From CAZCJU01 sp964562175 (GTDB taxonomy: Bacteria; Bacillota; Clostridia; Oscillospirales; CAG-272), in contig CAZLRV010000006.1 of assembly GCA_964562175.1 (NCBI GenBank), positions 1-64,000 of the forward strand: a stretch of DNA of 64,000 nt, read 5' to 3'. The position numbers and the translations under genes are program-made. The notes below the pieces were generated by a model. It saw only the letters and a list, made by a program, of their open reading frames with translations, made no database searches and had not been told where the DNA came from. Below, in pieces: positions 43,855 to 53,347 of the stretch (the first letter of the stretch is position 1; each line of letters begins with the position of its first letter).

Positions 43855-44544
43855 TTTTCATCTTTTTGCGAAGAAGCTCGGGGCGTATTCGCTCCGTTTT
43901 TTCAAGTGACCTCTCGTACCTCCATTTTTCGATATTTGCGTGATGTCCCGAAATAAGCACCTCCGGCACACTTCGTCCGTGAAATTCATACGGGCGTGTA
44001 TATTGAGGATACTCAAGAAGTCCGGAGGCTATGCTCTCTTTTTCGTAGCATTCGGAGGAGGCAAGCACACCGGGCAGTAATCTGCAAACGCTGTCCGTTA
44101 TTACGCAGGCGGGCAGCTCGCCACCGGTCAGAACGTAATCGCCTATCGATATCTCCTCGTCAACTATCTCCTCTATTATCCTCTCGTCTACGCCCTCATA
44201 ATGTCCGCACAGTATTATCAGCTCATCGTATTTCGCAAGCTCAAGAGCCTTTTCGTGCGAAAACAGCTTCCCTGCGGGCGAGGTAAATATCACCCTGCGT
44301 GAGCATTCATCCTCTCTGCCCTCGATTATCGCACGAAAGCAATTATATATCGGCTCCGGCTGCATTACCATCCCCATGCCGCCGCCGTAGGGCGTATCGT
44401 CAACACGCCTGTGCTTATCCGTTGAATAATCTCTTATATTGTGACAGTGTATTTCGACAAGTCCCGCCTCCCTCGCCCGTCCTATAATGCTCTCACCGAG
44501 CATATTATCCACGCATTCGGGAAACAGCGTCATTATGTCGATCT

Positions 44545-44548
<4 letters not shown>
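43847..44548 (-). CDS. trmD: tRNA (guanine(37)-N1)-methyltransferase TrmD
   Basis: SPOUT-class enzyme making m1G37 and preventing +1 frameshifts. Family segments MKIDIMTLFPE, DDTPYGGGMGMVMQPEP, LCGHYEGVDERI and SIGDYVLTGGELPA form the trefoil-knot SAM site. At 233 residues it has normal length. Its ATG overlaps the rimM stop (ATGA), the conserved rimM-trmD pairing. Confidence 0.97.
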
Positions 44549-45330
<782 letters not shown>

Positions 45331-45342
45331 TTTGATCCTCCG

Positions 45343-46236
45343 TTATTTTTCGGTTATTACCGTTTCTATTTTATATCCGTCGGACACTACCGTAATGCTT
45401 CCGCATCTGTCCGTTCGGTATATTTTCGCACCGAGTGCCCGCAACCTTTCTGTCACTTGCATACTCGGATGACCGTTTCCGTTCCCCTCACCGCACGATA
45501 TCACCGCATATGTCGGTGCCGCTCTTTTCAAAAAGAACTCCGCCGAGGAGGTAGACGAACCGTGATGACCTATCTTCATGACATCCGCTTTGACATTCTC
45601 GCCTATTTCACCCTCGGAATTCTCCGTGGCATCTGCCATATACAGAAATCTCGTATCTTTATATTCGAGCATTATTACGACCGAATTGTCGTTTTCGTCC
45701 TCGTAATTAGTTGAGCAGGGTGCGATCGCTCTTATTATGTAGTCCTCGCCTTTATCTACCGTGACCCCACGTTTTACGTAATTCGGCACGATATCTTTCT
45801 TTCCGAGTGCGGACATAAGCTCACGATATGCCTCGCCGTCACCCGTTATCGGCGTGGTATAGAAGCACCCGATATCAAAGCGTTCGACTATATGCGCCAT
45901 TGCTCCCATATGGTCTGTATGAAAGTGCGTGGCTATAAGTATGTCTATTTTGTCATAACCGAGTGAGGTGATATATTTCTCAACCGTTTTTGCGTATTTT
46001 GCCTCTCCGCTGTCGATAAGCATACATCTGCCGTCTGGCAGCTCGACAAATTCGCTGTCTCCCTCACCCACATCTATGTAATGTGCCAGCAGCTTGCCGT
46101 CGTAATCGGCGTTTATCGGTCTTTTGTACTCTATGTACCTACAGCACATCAGATAAACGCAAACGGCTATGCCGACTGCGGCAATTATCGATATTTTTAC
46201 GGCCTCGGGGCGCGCTTTACGTTTCGTTGCCTGCAT
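45343..46236 (-). CDS. ComEC-type metallo-beta-lactamase-fold hydrolase, membrane-anchored
   Basis: A 297-residue protein: one N-terminal transmembrane helix (about 14-31) and an extracytoplasmic MBL domain like the C-terminal part of ComEC/Rec2. Metal motif ATHFHTDHMG (HxHxDH form), LIDSG before it, LYMADATENSE and IGHHGSSTSS after it are intact. In ComEC this domain is the likely nuclease; stand-alone forms in Clostridia have unknown substrates. It overlaps nrdR by 20 bp and lies 12 bp before rimM. Confidence 0.88.
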   Translation of the reverse strand: MQATKRKARPEAVKISIIAAVGIAVCVYLMCCRYIEYKRPINADYDGKLLAHYIDVGEGDSEFVELPDGRCMLIDSGEAKYAKTVEKYITSLGYDKIDILIATHFHTDHMGAMAHIVERFDIGCFYTTPITGDGEAYRELMSALGKKDIVPNYVKRGVTVDKGEDYIIRAIAPCSTNYEDENDNSVVIMLEYKDTRFLYMADATENSEGEIGENVKADVMKIGHHGSSTSSAEFFLKRAAPTYAVISCGEGNGNGHPSMQVTERLRALGAKIYRTDRCGSITVVSDGYKIETVITEK

Positions 46237-46690
46237 TTTTGTTTGACTTCATGTCTTCAAGCTCAGCCAAAAACGTATCCACATCTTTAAATTCCCTGTA
46301 CACCGATGCAAAGCGAACGTACGCCACCTCGTCGATATCCTTTAGCCTATCCATTACCATTTTGCCTATCACCTGCGACGGTATCTCCGTTTTTGTCATT
46401 TGGTTTATCGCATTTTCGATATCCTTGACTATAAATTCAAGCTGTGAGGAGGTAACGGGGCGTTTATGGCAAGCATTAAGCAGACCGCCGAGCAATTTGT
46501 TTCTGTCAAATATCTGTCTGCTCTTATCCTTTTTTATTACCATTATGGGCATTTGCTCAATGTACTCAAATGTCGAAAACTTTGCCGAGCATACTCGACA
46601 CACACGTCTGCGTCTTATGCTCTCCCCGTCCTCTGTCGGACGAGAATCGACGACCTTAGTATCCTCTGCCTTACAATACGGACATTTCAT
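46217..46690 (-). CDS. nrdR: Transcriptional repressor NrdR
   Basis: Repressor of ribonucleotide reductase genes. From ATG 46690 (GGGAGAAAA upstream) the 157-residue protein starts MKCPYCKAEDTKVVDSRP with the zinc ribbon CxxC...CRVC, followed by the ATP-cone domain beginning VIKKDKSRQIFDRNKLLGGL. The upstream open frame contains the promoter and is not translated. It leads an operon with the MBL hydrolase, rimM and trmD. No NrdR boxes are obvious at its own promoter, and no nrd genes lie in the window. Confidence 0.96.
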   Translation of the reverse strand: MKCPYCKAEDTKVVDSRPTEDGESIRRRRVCRVCSAKFSTFEYIEQMPIMVIKKDKSRQIFDRNKLLGGLLNACHKRPVTSSQLEFIVKDIENAINQMTKTEIPSQVIGKMVMDRLKDIDEVAYVRFASVYREFKDVDTFLAELEDMKSNKNAGNET

Positions 46691-46756
46691 ATATTTTTCT
46701 CCCAAAGCACCGAGCAAGGCTCGGCATAAGAAGTTCAAACACTTCCCTAATGTATT

Positions 46757-46785
46757 ATTATATACAAAACTGCGTTTAATGTCAA
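46757..46785 (-). promoter_or_regulatory. Consensus promoter of the nrdR-rimM-trmD operon
   Basis: TTGACA (46780-46785), 17 bp, TATAAT (46757-46762): a perfect sigma-A match on the minus strand, about 67 bp before the nrdR ATG. It sets the start of nrdR. Confidence 0.93.
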
Positions 46786-46827
46786 TAGAAAAATCGACGA
46801 AAGTTAAATTTATTCCGACAAACACAC

Positions 46828-46861
46828 AAAAGGCGGCACGCATCGTAAGATACATACCGCC
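46828..46861 (-). terminator. Terminator after the cohesin/BIG2 gene
   Basis: A 13-bp stem (46849-46861 with 46832-46844, three G-U pairs on the minus strand) with a 4-nt TTAC loop, followed by TTTT. It separates this gene from the nrdR promoter. Confidence 0.85.
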
Positions 46862-46885
46862 GTACCGTTCTAAATCGTTAAAATA

Positions 46886-48865
46886 TCAAAGCTCGTCGTC
46901 GTCATCGTCGTCATCGTAATAATCATCGTCATCGTCCTCATAATCCGCCACACGTCTCTTTTGCACGAAATACAGAACCGTCAGAGCGATAAACATCGCA
47001 ACGAGAATTATTATCGCAACGAGTATCACCTTGAAAATACCGTTGCCGCCGCTCAAGTCAGTTGCTGCGATCGGCTGTGAGTCGGCTGCAGTGGACGAGT
47101 CCGTGCCGGGAATGATATCCGTGACAGGCGCACCCGTCTGCTCCGGCTCCGTCGTAGCCGCCGCCTTTACAGTTACGGTGCAGTCCGCATATTTGTTTCC
47201 AAGTGCCACTCTTACGGTAGTCATACCGGCTTTTTTTGCCGTTACCGTTCCGTTGGAATCGACCTCGGCTATGCTGTCGTCCCCCGATATCCATCTGGCA
47301 GCCACTTGCATTTCCTCAATAACCGCGGGAAGTGTCGAATATGTAAGCTTAAACTGCTCGCCTACCGTGAGCGTAATGCTCTCATTTGATATTTCCACGC
47401 CCTCAAGGTTGGGAATATCATCCGGTTTGCTTACATTTACCGTGCATTGCTTCGTTATTTTACCCGCCTTAACGGTTATGGTGACCTGACCCGCCTTTTT
47501 CGCCGTTATCTTACCCGTGGTTGCGTTTACGGATGCTATGGTATCATCGGAAGATGAAAATTCAAGCGCATCGTTTGTATCTATCGGTGAAAGAGTGGCT
47601 TTTATCGTAGCCGTTTCGTTTTCTTCAAGCTCAAATGTATCCTTTTCCAGCTTTATGTCTACTGCGGGAATGTATGTTACGGTCACAACGCACTCGGCAC
47701 TGTAGTCGCCGTATGTCACCTTTATTGTCGCAGTACCGCTTACACCGCTCTTTGCACGTACACGTCCCGTGTCGCTTACCGTGGCTACCTTATCATTTGA
47801 CGAAGTCCATTTAAGCTTGGACTCGTCTACCGTTGCACCCGCAGGCTCGGCAACGACCTTAAGATTTTGTCTGCCTCCGCTCTCAAGCGTGACAGTCGAA
47901 TAATCCAATCTGATATTTTTAAGTGCCACGCTTGCAGCGGCTACCTTGACCTTGCATTTTGCTTCAAAATCTCCGCATTTTACGGTGATCTCCACATTAC
48001 CCGCGGCAACGCCGGTAACATTTCCGTTTTCGTCAACGCTTGCAACCTTGTCATCACTCGACGCAAACGCGACCGTACCCGTTGCACCCGTTACATTTAT
48101 TTTTTTGCTTTCGCCGACCTTTACCTCAAGCTCCGTATCGACGGTAATGCCGGAAGTCTTTGCCGTTACCGTTACCTTACATTTTGCGTTTTTGTCTCCG
48201 ACGGAGGCGGTAATATTCGCTTCGCCCTCTCCGACAGCCGTCACCTTGCCGCCGTCAACCTTGGCAACAGCCTCGTTGTCCGAGCTCCATACGACAGCTC
48301 CGCCATCGGGCGTTACCGTTGCGGTGAGCGTATCGCTCATACCCACGTTAAGTGCGAGCGTTTCCTTATTAAGAGATACGGTATACTCCGTTTTTTTGGT
48401 TATGCTTATCTTTTTCGGCGAATTGCAGACCGCCTTTACCGTGCCTGCCTCGTTGCTCACCGACGGCTGACCGAGCTTAAACTCAGCATCGCCCTCCACA
48501 CCGTCCTTGACCTTGAATTTCGCCCATGCGACACTGCCGTTTCCACTGTAATTCTCAATTGTCAAATTAACCTTCGAGCCGCCTTTTTTGCCTATTGTAT
48601 CGTTGGACGAGCCTGTCGTGGTCTGTGCCTCGACATACTCAAGCTTTGTGTTGTCGTATTCGATATTCATATCGAACGACTTTATACCCGCATTGTTTTC
48701 AAATGATATCGTAAGCGTTACATTATCGCCCGTTTTTACCTCTGTCTTATCCGTTGCGGCGGATACGGTAAAATCTCCCTCCGCAAGCACACCCACGCCG
48801 AGAGAGGTGAGTATAAGCACCGTGCAGATAAACAGCGATATCAGCCCTTTAACAGTCTTTCGCAT
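46886..48865 (-). CDS. Cohesin-like and BIG2-repeat surface protein with membrane anchor and acidic tail
   Basis: About 659 residues from ATG 48865, with GGAGG five bases upstream. A signal peptide (about 1-28) is followed by a cohesin-like domain (about 30-160; FDMNIEYDNTKLEYVEAQ and SVAWAKFKVKDG). Five BIG2 Ig-like repeats follow (about 165-570), each with the SSDDKVASVDENG-type turn. A Thr/Pro linker, one transmembrane helix (about 605-628) and a cytoplasmic QKRR tail end in DDDDDYYDDDDDDDEL. It appears to be a surface adhesin or scaffold. Cohesin domains bind dockerins in cellulosomes, but no dockerin protein was seen here. It overlaps gpsA by 17 bp. Confidence 0.85.
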   Translation of the reverse strand: MRKTVKGLISLFICTVLILTSLGVGVLAEGDFTVSAATDKTEVKTGDNVTLTISFENNAGIKSFDMNIEYDNTKLEYVEAQTTTGSSNDTIGKKGGSKVNLTIENYSGNGSVAWAKFKVKDGVEGDAEFKLGQPSVSNEAGTVKAVCNSPKKISITKKTEYTVSLNKETLALNVGMSDTLTATVTPDGGAVVWSSDNEAVAKVDGGKVTAVGEGEANITASVGDKNAKCKVTVTAKTSGITVDTELEVKVGESKKINVTGATGTVAFASSDDKVASVDENGNVTGVAAGNVEITVKCGDFEAKCKVKVAAASVALKNIRLDYSTVTLESGGRQNLKVVAEPAGATVDESKLKWTSSNDKVATVSDTGRVRAKSGVSGTATIKVTYGDYSAECVVTVTYIPAVDIKLEKDTFELEENETATIKATLSPIDTNDALEFSSSDDTIASVNATTGKITAKKAGQVTITVKAGKITKQCTVNVSKPDDIPNLEGVEISNESITLTVGEQFKLTYSTLPAVIEEMQVAARWISGDDSIAEVDSNGTVTAKKAGMTTVRVALGNKYADCTVTVKAAATTEPEQTGAPVTDIIPGTDSSTAADSQPIAATDLSGGNGIFKVILVAIIILVAMFIALTVLYFVQKRRVADYEDDDDDYYDDDDDDDEL

Positions 48866-49865
48866 TTTTTCCTCCATTATTTAACACATTTTTATATTGG
48901 AATTCGGCTTTCAGTGTTCTGCCGAACATATTCTCTATTTCACACATGGGATCCGCACCGTTGTACAATACCTCATAGACCGAGCGGCATATCGGCATAT
49001 CCACACCGTACTTTTCTCCGAGCTTGACGAGTGCGGCACTTGTGGCAACGCCCTCCGCAGAATGCTCGTACCGTTTACCGTTCACGAACGCCTCGCCGTA
49101 GGCTCTGTTGTGAGAATGCGGTGAAAACAGTGTTGCCTCGTAATCTCCTATATGCGACAGACCGTACACGGTCACCCTTTCGCCGCCCATAGCCTCCGCA
49201 AGCCGTGCGACCTCCGCAGAGCCTCGTGCCATAAGCGGTCCCTTAAGGGTCGACAGCTTCACGCCGTCAAGCATTCCCGCACATATTCCAATGACGTTCT
49301 TCGCCGCCGCACCTATCTCCGTGCCGATAAGATCCTCGCCGAGGTATAACCGTATCAGCTCCGACGAAAATTCCGCACAAAGTCCGCCGGCAAGCTCCGT
49401 ATCGGACGAGGCTATCACCATGCAGCTCGGAATTTTTTTCACGAAATTTTCAACATGCCCCGGCCCTACCCAAACGGCAACACGGCTCGTATAATCAAGC
49501 CGTCCGCAAGCGACCTCGGACAGACGCTGTCCGGAATCCTCTATCAAGCCCTTCATGCAAAGAACGAATATTTTATTGATTATCCCCGTTTCGGCTATCT
49601 CGTCAAACAGCTCCGGCGTTTTCTGTGCGTTTATCGAAATTATTATCTTCTCCGAAAACTCAAGCGCCTGTGTCAGATCCGAGGTGAAACGAACGGTGTC
49701 CGGCAAGGTCAGATATTCGTTTTTATGCGTTTGGGATAAGCCGATATAGCTCTTCGAATCCGCTCGCCCGTACATAAGGCAATCGTAGCCGAGGCTTGAT
49801 ATGTAATGAGCCAAGCCGCTGCCCCACCTGCCGCAACCGATAACGGTTATTCTTTTATTTTTCAT
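48849..49865 (-). CDS. gpsA: NAD(P)H-dependent glycerol-3-phosphate dehydrogenase
   Basis: Makes glycerol-3-phosphate for phospholipids. The nucleotide loop is GCGRWGSGLA, and the catalytic region includes GTEIGAAAKNVIGICAGMLDG and, later, GLSHIGDYEATLFSPHSHNRAYGE. At 338 residues it has normal length, with a C-terminal stretch EMFGRTLKAEFQ-like that is typical. It overlaps the FAD oxidoreductase gene by 11 bp upstream and the cohesin/BIG2 gene downstream. Confidence 0.93.
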   Translation of the reverse strand: MKNKRITVIGCGRWGSGLAHYISSLGYDCLMYGRADSKSYIGLSQTHKNEYLTLPDTVRFTSDLTQALEFSEKIIISINAQKTPELFDEIAETGIINKIFVLCMKGLIEDSGQRLSEVACGRLDYTSRVAVWVGPGHVENFVKKIPSCMVIASSDTELAGGLCAEFSSELIRLYLGEDLIGTEIGAAAKNVIGICAGMLDGVKLSTLKGPLMARGSAEVARLAEAMGGERVTVYGLSHIGDYEATLFSPHSHNRAYGEAFVNGKRYEHSAEGVATSAALVKLGEKYGVDMPICRSVYEVLYNGADPMCEIENMFGRTLKAEFQYKNVLNNGGKNAKDC

Positions 49866-51231
49866 TCGCTATCTTGTCGGCAACGTAAAGTCCGTTTGCC
49901 GCCGCCTGCGAGAGCGAACGGGTAAAGCCCGCACCGTCGCCGAGTGCATATATACCGTCCGTACCCTCAAGCATAAAATCGTTGCAACGAGGGCGAGCGG
50001 AATAATATTTGCATTCTATACCGTAAAGCAATGTATCGTAGTTCGCCGTACCGGGGGCTATCTTATCGAGAGCATCGAGCGTTTCTATGATGTTGTCAAG
50101 CTGTCTTTTCGGCATACACAGACTCAGATCGCCCGGTATCGCCTTCAGAGTCGGGCGTGTAGTCGAGGCGGCAAGTCGTCTTTCATCTGTACGTCTGCCG
50201 AGCCGCAGATCTCCCAGCCTTTGAACAAGCACCGAGCCGCCGGAAATAAGATTTGACAGGCTTGCGACGTGACGTGCGTACTCTATGGGATTATTGAACG
50301 GCTGAGTGAATTTCATCGTTGAAAGAAGGGCGAAATTTGAGTTTTTCGTTTTTCTCCATTCCTCACGGTAAGAGTGACCGTTTACGGTAAGCACTCCGTC
50401 CGTGTTTTCCATTACAACCTGACCGCGCTCGTTGAAGCAGAACATTCTTGTCGTATCGCCGTAGCCCTTGGAACGATACCATATTTTAGGCTCATATATT
50501 TTTTTTGAAAAATCCTCCCAAACTATCGAGGGAAGTTCAACTCTGACACCGACATCCACCTGATTGTTTTCAAGTGCGATATTATTCTTTTCGCACCAGC
50601 CGGAGAAGAAGCGTGAACCGACTCTGCCCACGGCAACGATTATCTTGTCGCCGTATACCTCACTCTCGCCGTCGGCTGTACGGTATTTTACCGTATGCTC
50701 CGCTTTATCTATGTCATAGACGGTGGCGTGCGTTCTTATCTCTATTTTTTGAGCCAAATACTCTATGAGCTTTCTCATGGTTTCGAAATTGCTGTCGGTA
50801 CCGAGGTGCTTCACCTGCGCCTGAGCCATGTGAAGATCGTATTTTACGCACATTTTTTTCAGCTCGTCACTCGGCATATATCTCTCGGTCGTTGCTCCGA
50901 ACGATACAAGTATCTTGTCTGCCTGCTCTATGTAGTCAATAACGGTATCGCCCGGCAAAAATTCAGTCAGCCAACCGCCGTACTCGGTCGATATAACATA
51001 TTTTCCGTCCGAGAACGCACCGGCTCCCGCCATACCCTCCATTATTGCGCACTCCTTGCACTTGATGCAGGATGCGACCTTGCCCGTTATTACGGGGCAA
51101 ACCCGCTTTTCAATGGGGTTTCCCCTTTCAAGCATACATATCTTCATATCGGGGCAAGATGTATGCAGCCGATGAGCCGCCATAAGTCCGCCGATACCGC
51201 CGCCGATTATGACTACGTCAAATCTTTCCAT
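49855..51231 (-). CDS. FAD-dependent oxidoreductase (COG2509-like)
   Basis: A 458-residue flavoprotein. The FAD loop VVIIGGGIGGLMAAHRL opens it, KIIVAVGRVGSRFF is a second nucleotide segment, and GIYALGDGAGFTRSLSQAAANG is the C-terminal FAD contact. A cysteine group CIKCKECAIMEG (about 56-67) is typical of the COG2509 group, but whether it binds metal is not known. The substrate is unknown. It lies 12 bp after the NERD gene and overlaps gpsA. Confidence 0.88.
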   Translation of the reverse strand: MERFDVVIIGGGIGGLMAAHRLHTSCPDMKICMLERGNPIEKRVCPVITGKVASCIKCKECAIMEGMAGAGAFSDGKYVISTEYGGWLTEFLPGDTVIDYIEQADKILVSFGATTERYMPSDELKKMCVKYDLHMAQAQVKHLGTDSNFETMRKLIEYLAQKIEIRTHATVYDIDKAEHTVKYRTADGESEVYGDKIIVAVGRVGSRFFSGWCEKNNIALENNQVDVGVRVELPSIVWEDFSKKIYEPKIWYRSKGYGDTTRMFCFNERGQVVMENTDGVLTVNGHSYREEWRKTKNSNFALLSTMKFTQPFNNPIEYARHVASLSNLISGGSVLVQRLGDLRLGRRTDERRLAASTTRPTLKAIPGDLSLCMPKRQLDNIIETLDALDKIAPGTANYDTLLYGIECKYYSARPRCNDFMLEGTDGIYALGDGAGFTRSLSQAAANGLYVADKIANEK

Positions 51232-51243
51232 ATAACCCTCCGT

Positions 51244-51906
51244 TTATCCGTATATTTTTCTCATATGACTCCGAACCTCTCGCTTTGTCTTTTTTTCCGA
51301 GTCTATCAATTTTTTAATTGCAAACATTTCCGAAATGCTCAATGCCTTTTGCGAATTTAACTGCTCTGTCACCTCAAGCAGCTCCTCCGACTTGACCGTA
51401 TTGTCCGGAGCCTGTACAAGCACCGCACTCGGTGAGGTGAACACCACTATGCTGTATATCGGCACATTTTCAAGTCTGCCGTGCCTGATAAGACGGGCAA
51501 GAATGTCCTTTTTTTCCTCGCCTGTTACCGTCGGATCGTCAAACTCGGAATATACACCGCCCTCCGTACTCGTCCACACCTCGTCCGAGCATTCTATGCG
51601 TCCCGTTTGCTCCTTTACCGTTATCACGGCAACACCGCCTCTTGTAATGGCTACCGTGTCGATCTGAGCGTATTTCAACGCAACGCCGTTTTTTGAATAT
51701 CCCACGGGAAAATAATATCCGCTGAACACGTTTTTGTAAAACAACTGCAAGCAAAGAAGCTCGTGTATACGTCGTCTCGGTGACAGCGGTGCTTTTTTTA
51801 TTTCATCCGCTTTTTTGCTTTTCAGATATTTGGAAATTATGTACGTTACGCCGAGCAACGCACCGAGCATAAGCAGAATAGCGAAAAATATCTTGACTCC
51901 GTCCAT
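51244..51906 (-). CDS. NERD domain-containing membrane-anchored protein
   Basis: A 220-residue protein: one N-terminal transmembrane helix (about 5-25) and a nuclease-related domain (about 45-165). The DTVAITRGGVAVITVKEQTGRI stretch matches the NERD core in which the Glu/Gln-x-Lys position is usually E-x-K; here it is KEQ, so catalytic activity is uncertain. First gene of an operon with the FAD oxidoreductase and gpsA, from its own promoter. Confidence 0.8.
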   Translation of the reverse strand: MDGVKIFFAILLMLGALLGVTYIISKYLKSKKADEIKKAPLSPRRRIHELLCLQLFYKNVFSGYYFPVGYSKNGVALKYAQIDTVAITRGGVAVITVKEQTGRIECSDEVWTSTEGGVYSEFDDPTVTGEEKKDILARLIRHGRLENVPIYSIVVFTSPSAVLVQAPDNTVKSEELLEVTEQLNSQKALSISEMFAIKKLIDSEKKTKREVRSHMRKIYG

Positions 51907-51937
51907 AGTTTCACCCTAAAAACATATTATCTGCTTT

Positions 51938-51966
51938 ATTGTACCACACTTTCACGATAAATACAA
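51938..51966 (-). promoter_or_regulatory. Promoter of the NERD-FAD-gpsA operon
   Basis: TTGTAT (51961-51966) and TACAAT (51938-51943) with a 17-bp spacer on the minus strand, about 32 bp before the ATG. Confidence 0.72.
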
Positions 51967-51986
51967 GTAGAATATTCATTAAAATT

Positions 51987-52016
51987 TTGAATTTATTTAT
52001 TTTTCTCCACTATAGA
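51987..52016 (+). promoter_or_regulatory. Possible promoter of the plus-strand hypothetical gene
   Basis: TTGAAT (51987-51992) and TATAGA (52011-52016), 18 bp apart, on the plus strand; divergent from the NERD promoter. Confidence 0.4.
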
Positions 52017-52087
52017 TAGTTTCATTCGGTATGATAAAATATAACGGGCTTGCGAAAATGCCGCAACGTCCGACGGGGAGGCAAAAA

Positions 52088-52528
52088 ATGAACATACTTT
52101 TTGTGTCGAATAAAAAACAGCCCGATACGGTACGACTGCCCGAGCTTTACGGTATGTGCTTTCGATATGTCAGGGCAAGGAAAATGAAAAAGGCTCTGCC
52201 ATGGGCAGATACCGTATTTTTCACGTTCCCGTACCATATGGGCAAGCACCGTGCGCACGCACACGGCAAATGCCGTGTCGCATTGTTTACCGAAAAAAGC
52301 AAAAAGGCAAGTCCGCTTAAATATATGCTCGACAGAAGCTTCTACGGCGGCGTTGACCTTGTATGCTGTGAAAACCTCTCCTGCGGCTACGAATTTATCA
52401 AGCATTTCAAGAAAGCAACGATATATGTCACTCCCGGAGTCACACATATCGATGAAAACATAACCTCCGACGAGACCGTTCGCCTTATATACGATATGCT
52501 TAAATCACACACCGCCGAGCAAGTGTAA
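52088..52528 (+). CDS. Hypothetical protein, unrecognised
   Basis: A 146-residue soluble protein on the opposite strand to all its neighbours. Start at ATG 52088, with the strong Shine-Dalgarno GGGGAGG six bases upstream. It begins MNILFVSNKKQPDTVRLPELY, a strand-loop opening like a Rossmann fold, and has a His/Lys-rich stretch YHMGKHRAHAHGKCR (about 55-69) and paired cysteines in DLVCCENLSCGYEF. I do not recognise a family. A 30-bp own promoter region and a hairpin after the stop support it as a real monocistronic gene. Confidence 0.6.
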   Translation: MNILFVSNKKQPDTVRLPELYGMCFRYVRARKMKKALPWADTVFFTFPYHMGKHRAHAHGKCRVALFTEKSKKASPLKYMLDRSFYGGVDLVCCENLSCGYEFIKHFKKATIYVTPGVTHIDENITSDETVRLIYDMLKSHTAEQV

Positions 52529-52536
52529 ATAACAGC

Positions 52537-52565
52537 CACCCCACCGCCCATATTGCGGTGGGGTG
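52537..52565. terminator. Hairpin between two convergent genes
   Basis: CACCCCACCGC (52537-52547) and GCGGTGGGGTG (52555-52565) form a GC-rich 11-bp stem with a 7-nt loop, between the convergent stops at 52528 and 52576. No clear U-tract on either strand, so its terminator role rests on stem strength and position. Confidence 0.7.
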
Positions 52566-52575
52566 ATATGATTAT

Positions 52576-53325
52576 TTATGCGTGTTTTCTTTTACAGAAC
52601 ACCGTCACTGCGGCGGACAAGGCACAGAGTGCGATAAGCACCGTCATGTTGCCGTCACCCGTCTGCGGATTTTTATTTTTAACGTAGGTCGTATACAACG
52701 AGCTGCACGCTCCGTTACTTCCCATAGGCATTTCATATGTTGTAAATTTCCATGTTCCGTCTGTCTGCTTTTCGTACAGATAATCGAAGTCGCCTATAAG
52801 TTTATAATCATCGTCAAGGAACACATAGTAATAAGTGAGATGTAAAACCACTTTATTTTCGTTTTGCGACTTTATCTCAAATTCATATCGTCCTCCGTCA
52901 TACGGATATTGAGCGGCTTCGGCATGCAAATACAGCTTTCCGTCACATTCAAAGAAATATCTGAACTTCTTATTATCCGTCATAAGGCGGTCTATCACAT
53001 CCGAGGTAAAGTATTTACTTAATCTTCCCCTTACCTCGGCAACGTCGGCCGTGTCCTTGACCATCCAATAATTACGGCAATCGTCATGCTCATCGGTATA
53101 TCCCGCCGCAGTCAGCTGTTCTTGTGTCGGGTTGGAATTTTCGTCTGTCCAACCTTCAAGACTGTATGCGGAAGAAAACCATCGAGCCGCCTCTTTCTCC
53201 GCCTCATGGAAGTTCGCTTTCATTTCTTCAAGCGTAAAAGCGTCGGCACTTTCGGCACTCATGGCAATTGGCATAAACAAGCAAAATACTGTAAATACTG
53301 CAATTAAACTAATTATCTTTTTCAT
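52576..53325 (-). CDS. Secreted protein with C-terminal sorting-like signal (possibly IseA-like)
   Basis: A 249-residue protein: signal peptide MKKIISLIAVFTVFCLFMPIAMSAES cut after about residue 23, an extracytoplasmic domain (about 30-205), then NPQTGDGN followed by a hydrophobic helix and KRKHA, the form of a sortase-type sorting signal with an NPQTG motif. The middle, with VRGRLSKYFTSDVIDRLM and YFFECDGKLYLHAEAAQYPY, recalls IseA-type inhibitors of wall DL-endopeptidases, but I assign this only tentatively. It follows the C39/DNRLRE gene on the same strand after 22 bp. No sortase gene lies in the window. Confidence 0.7.
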   Translation of the reverse strand: MKKIISLIAVFTVFCLFMPIAMSAESADAFTLEEMKANFHEAEKEAARWFSSAYSLEGWTDENSNPTQEQLTAAGYTDEHDDCRNYWMVKDTADVAEVRGRLSKYFTSDVIDRLMTDNKKFRYFFECDGKLYLHAEAAQYPYDGGRYEFEIKSQNENKVVLHLTYYYVFLDDDYKLIGDFDYLYEKQTDGTWKFTTYEMPMGSNGACSSLYTTYVKNKNPQTGDGNMTVLIALCALSAAVTVFCKRKHA

Positions 53326-53347
53326 CTATCATCACCTCAAATACCCA

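Noticed and set aside
46691..46855. 55-codon N-terminal extension of nrdR
   Set aside because: Contains the perfect promoter, and known NrdR proteins begin at MKCPYC.
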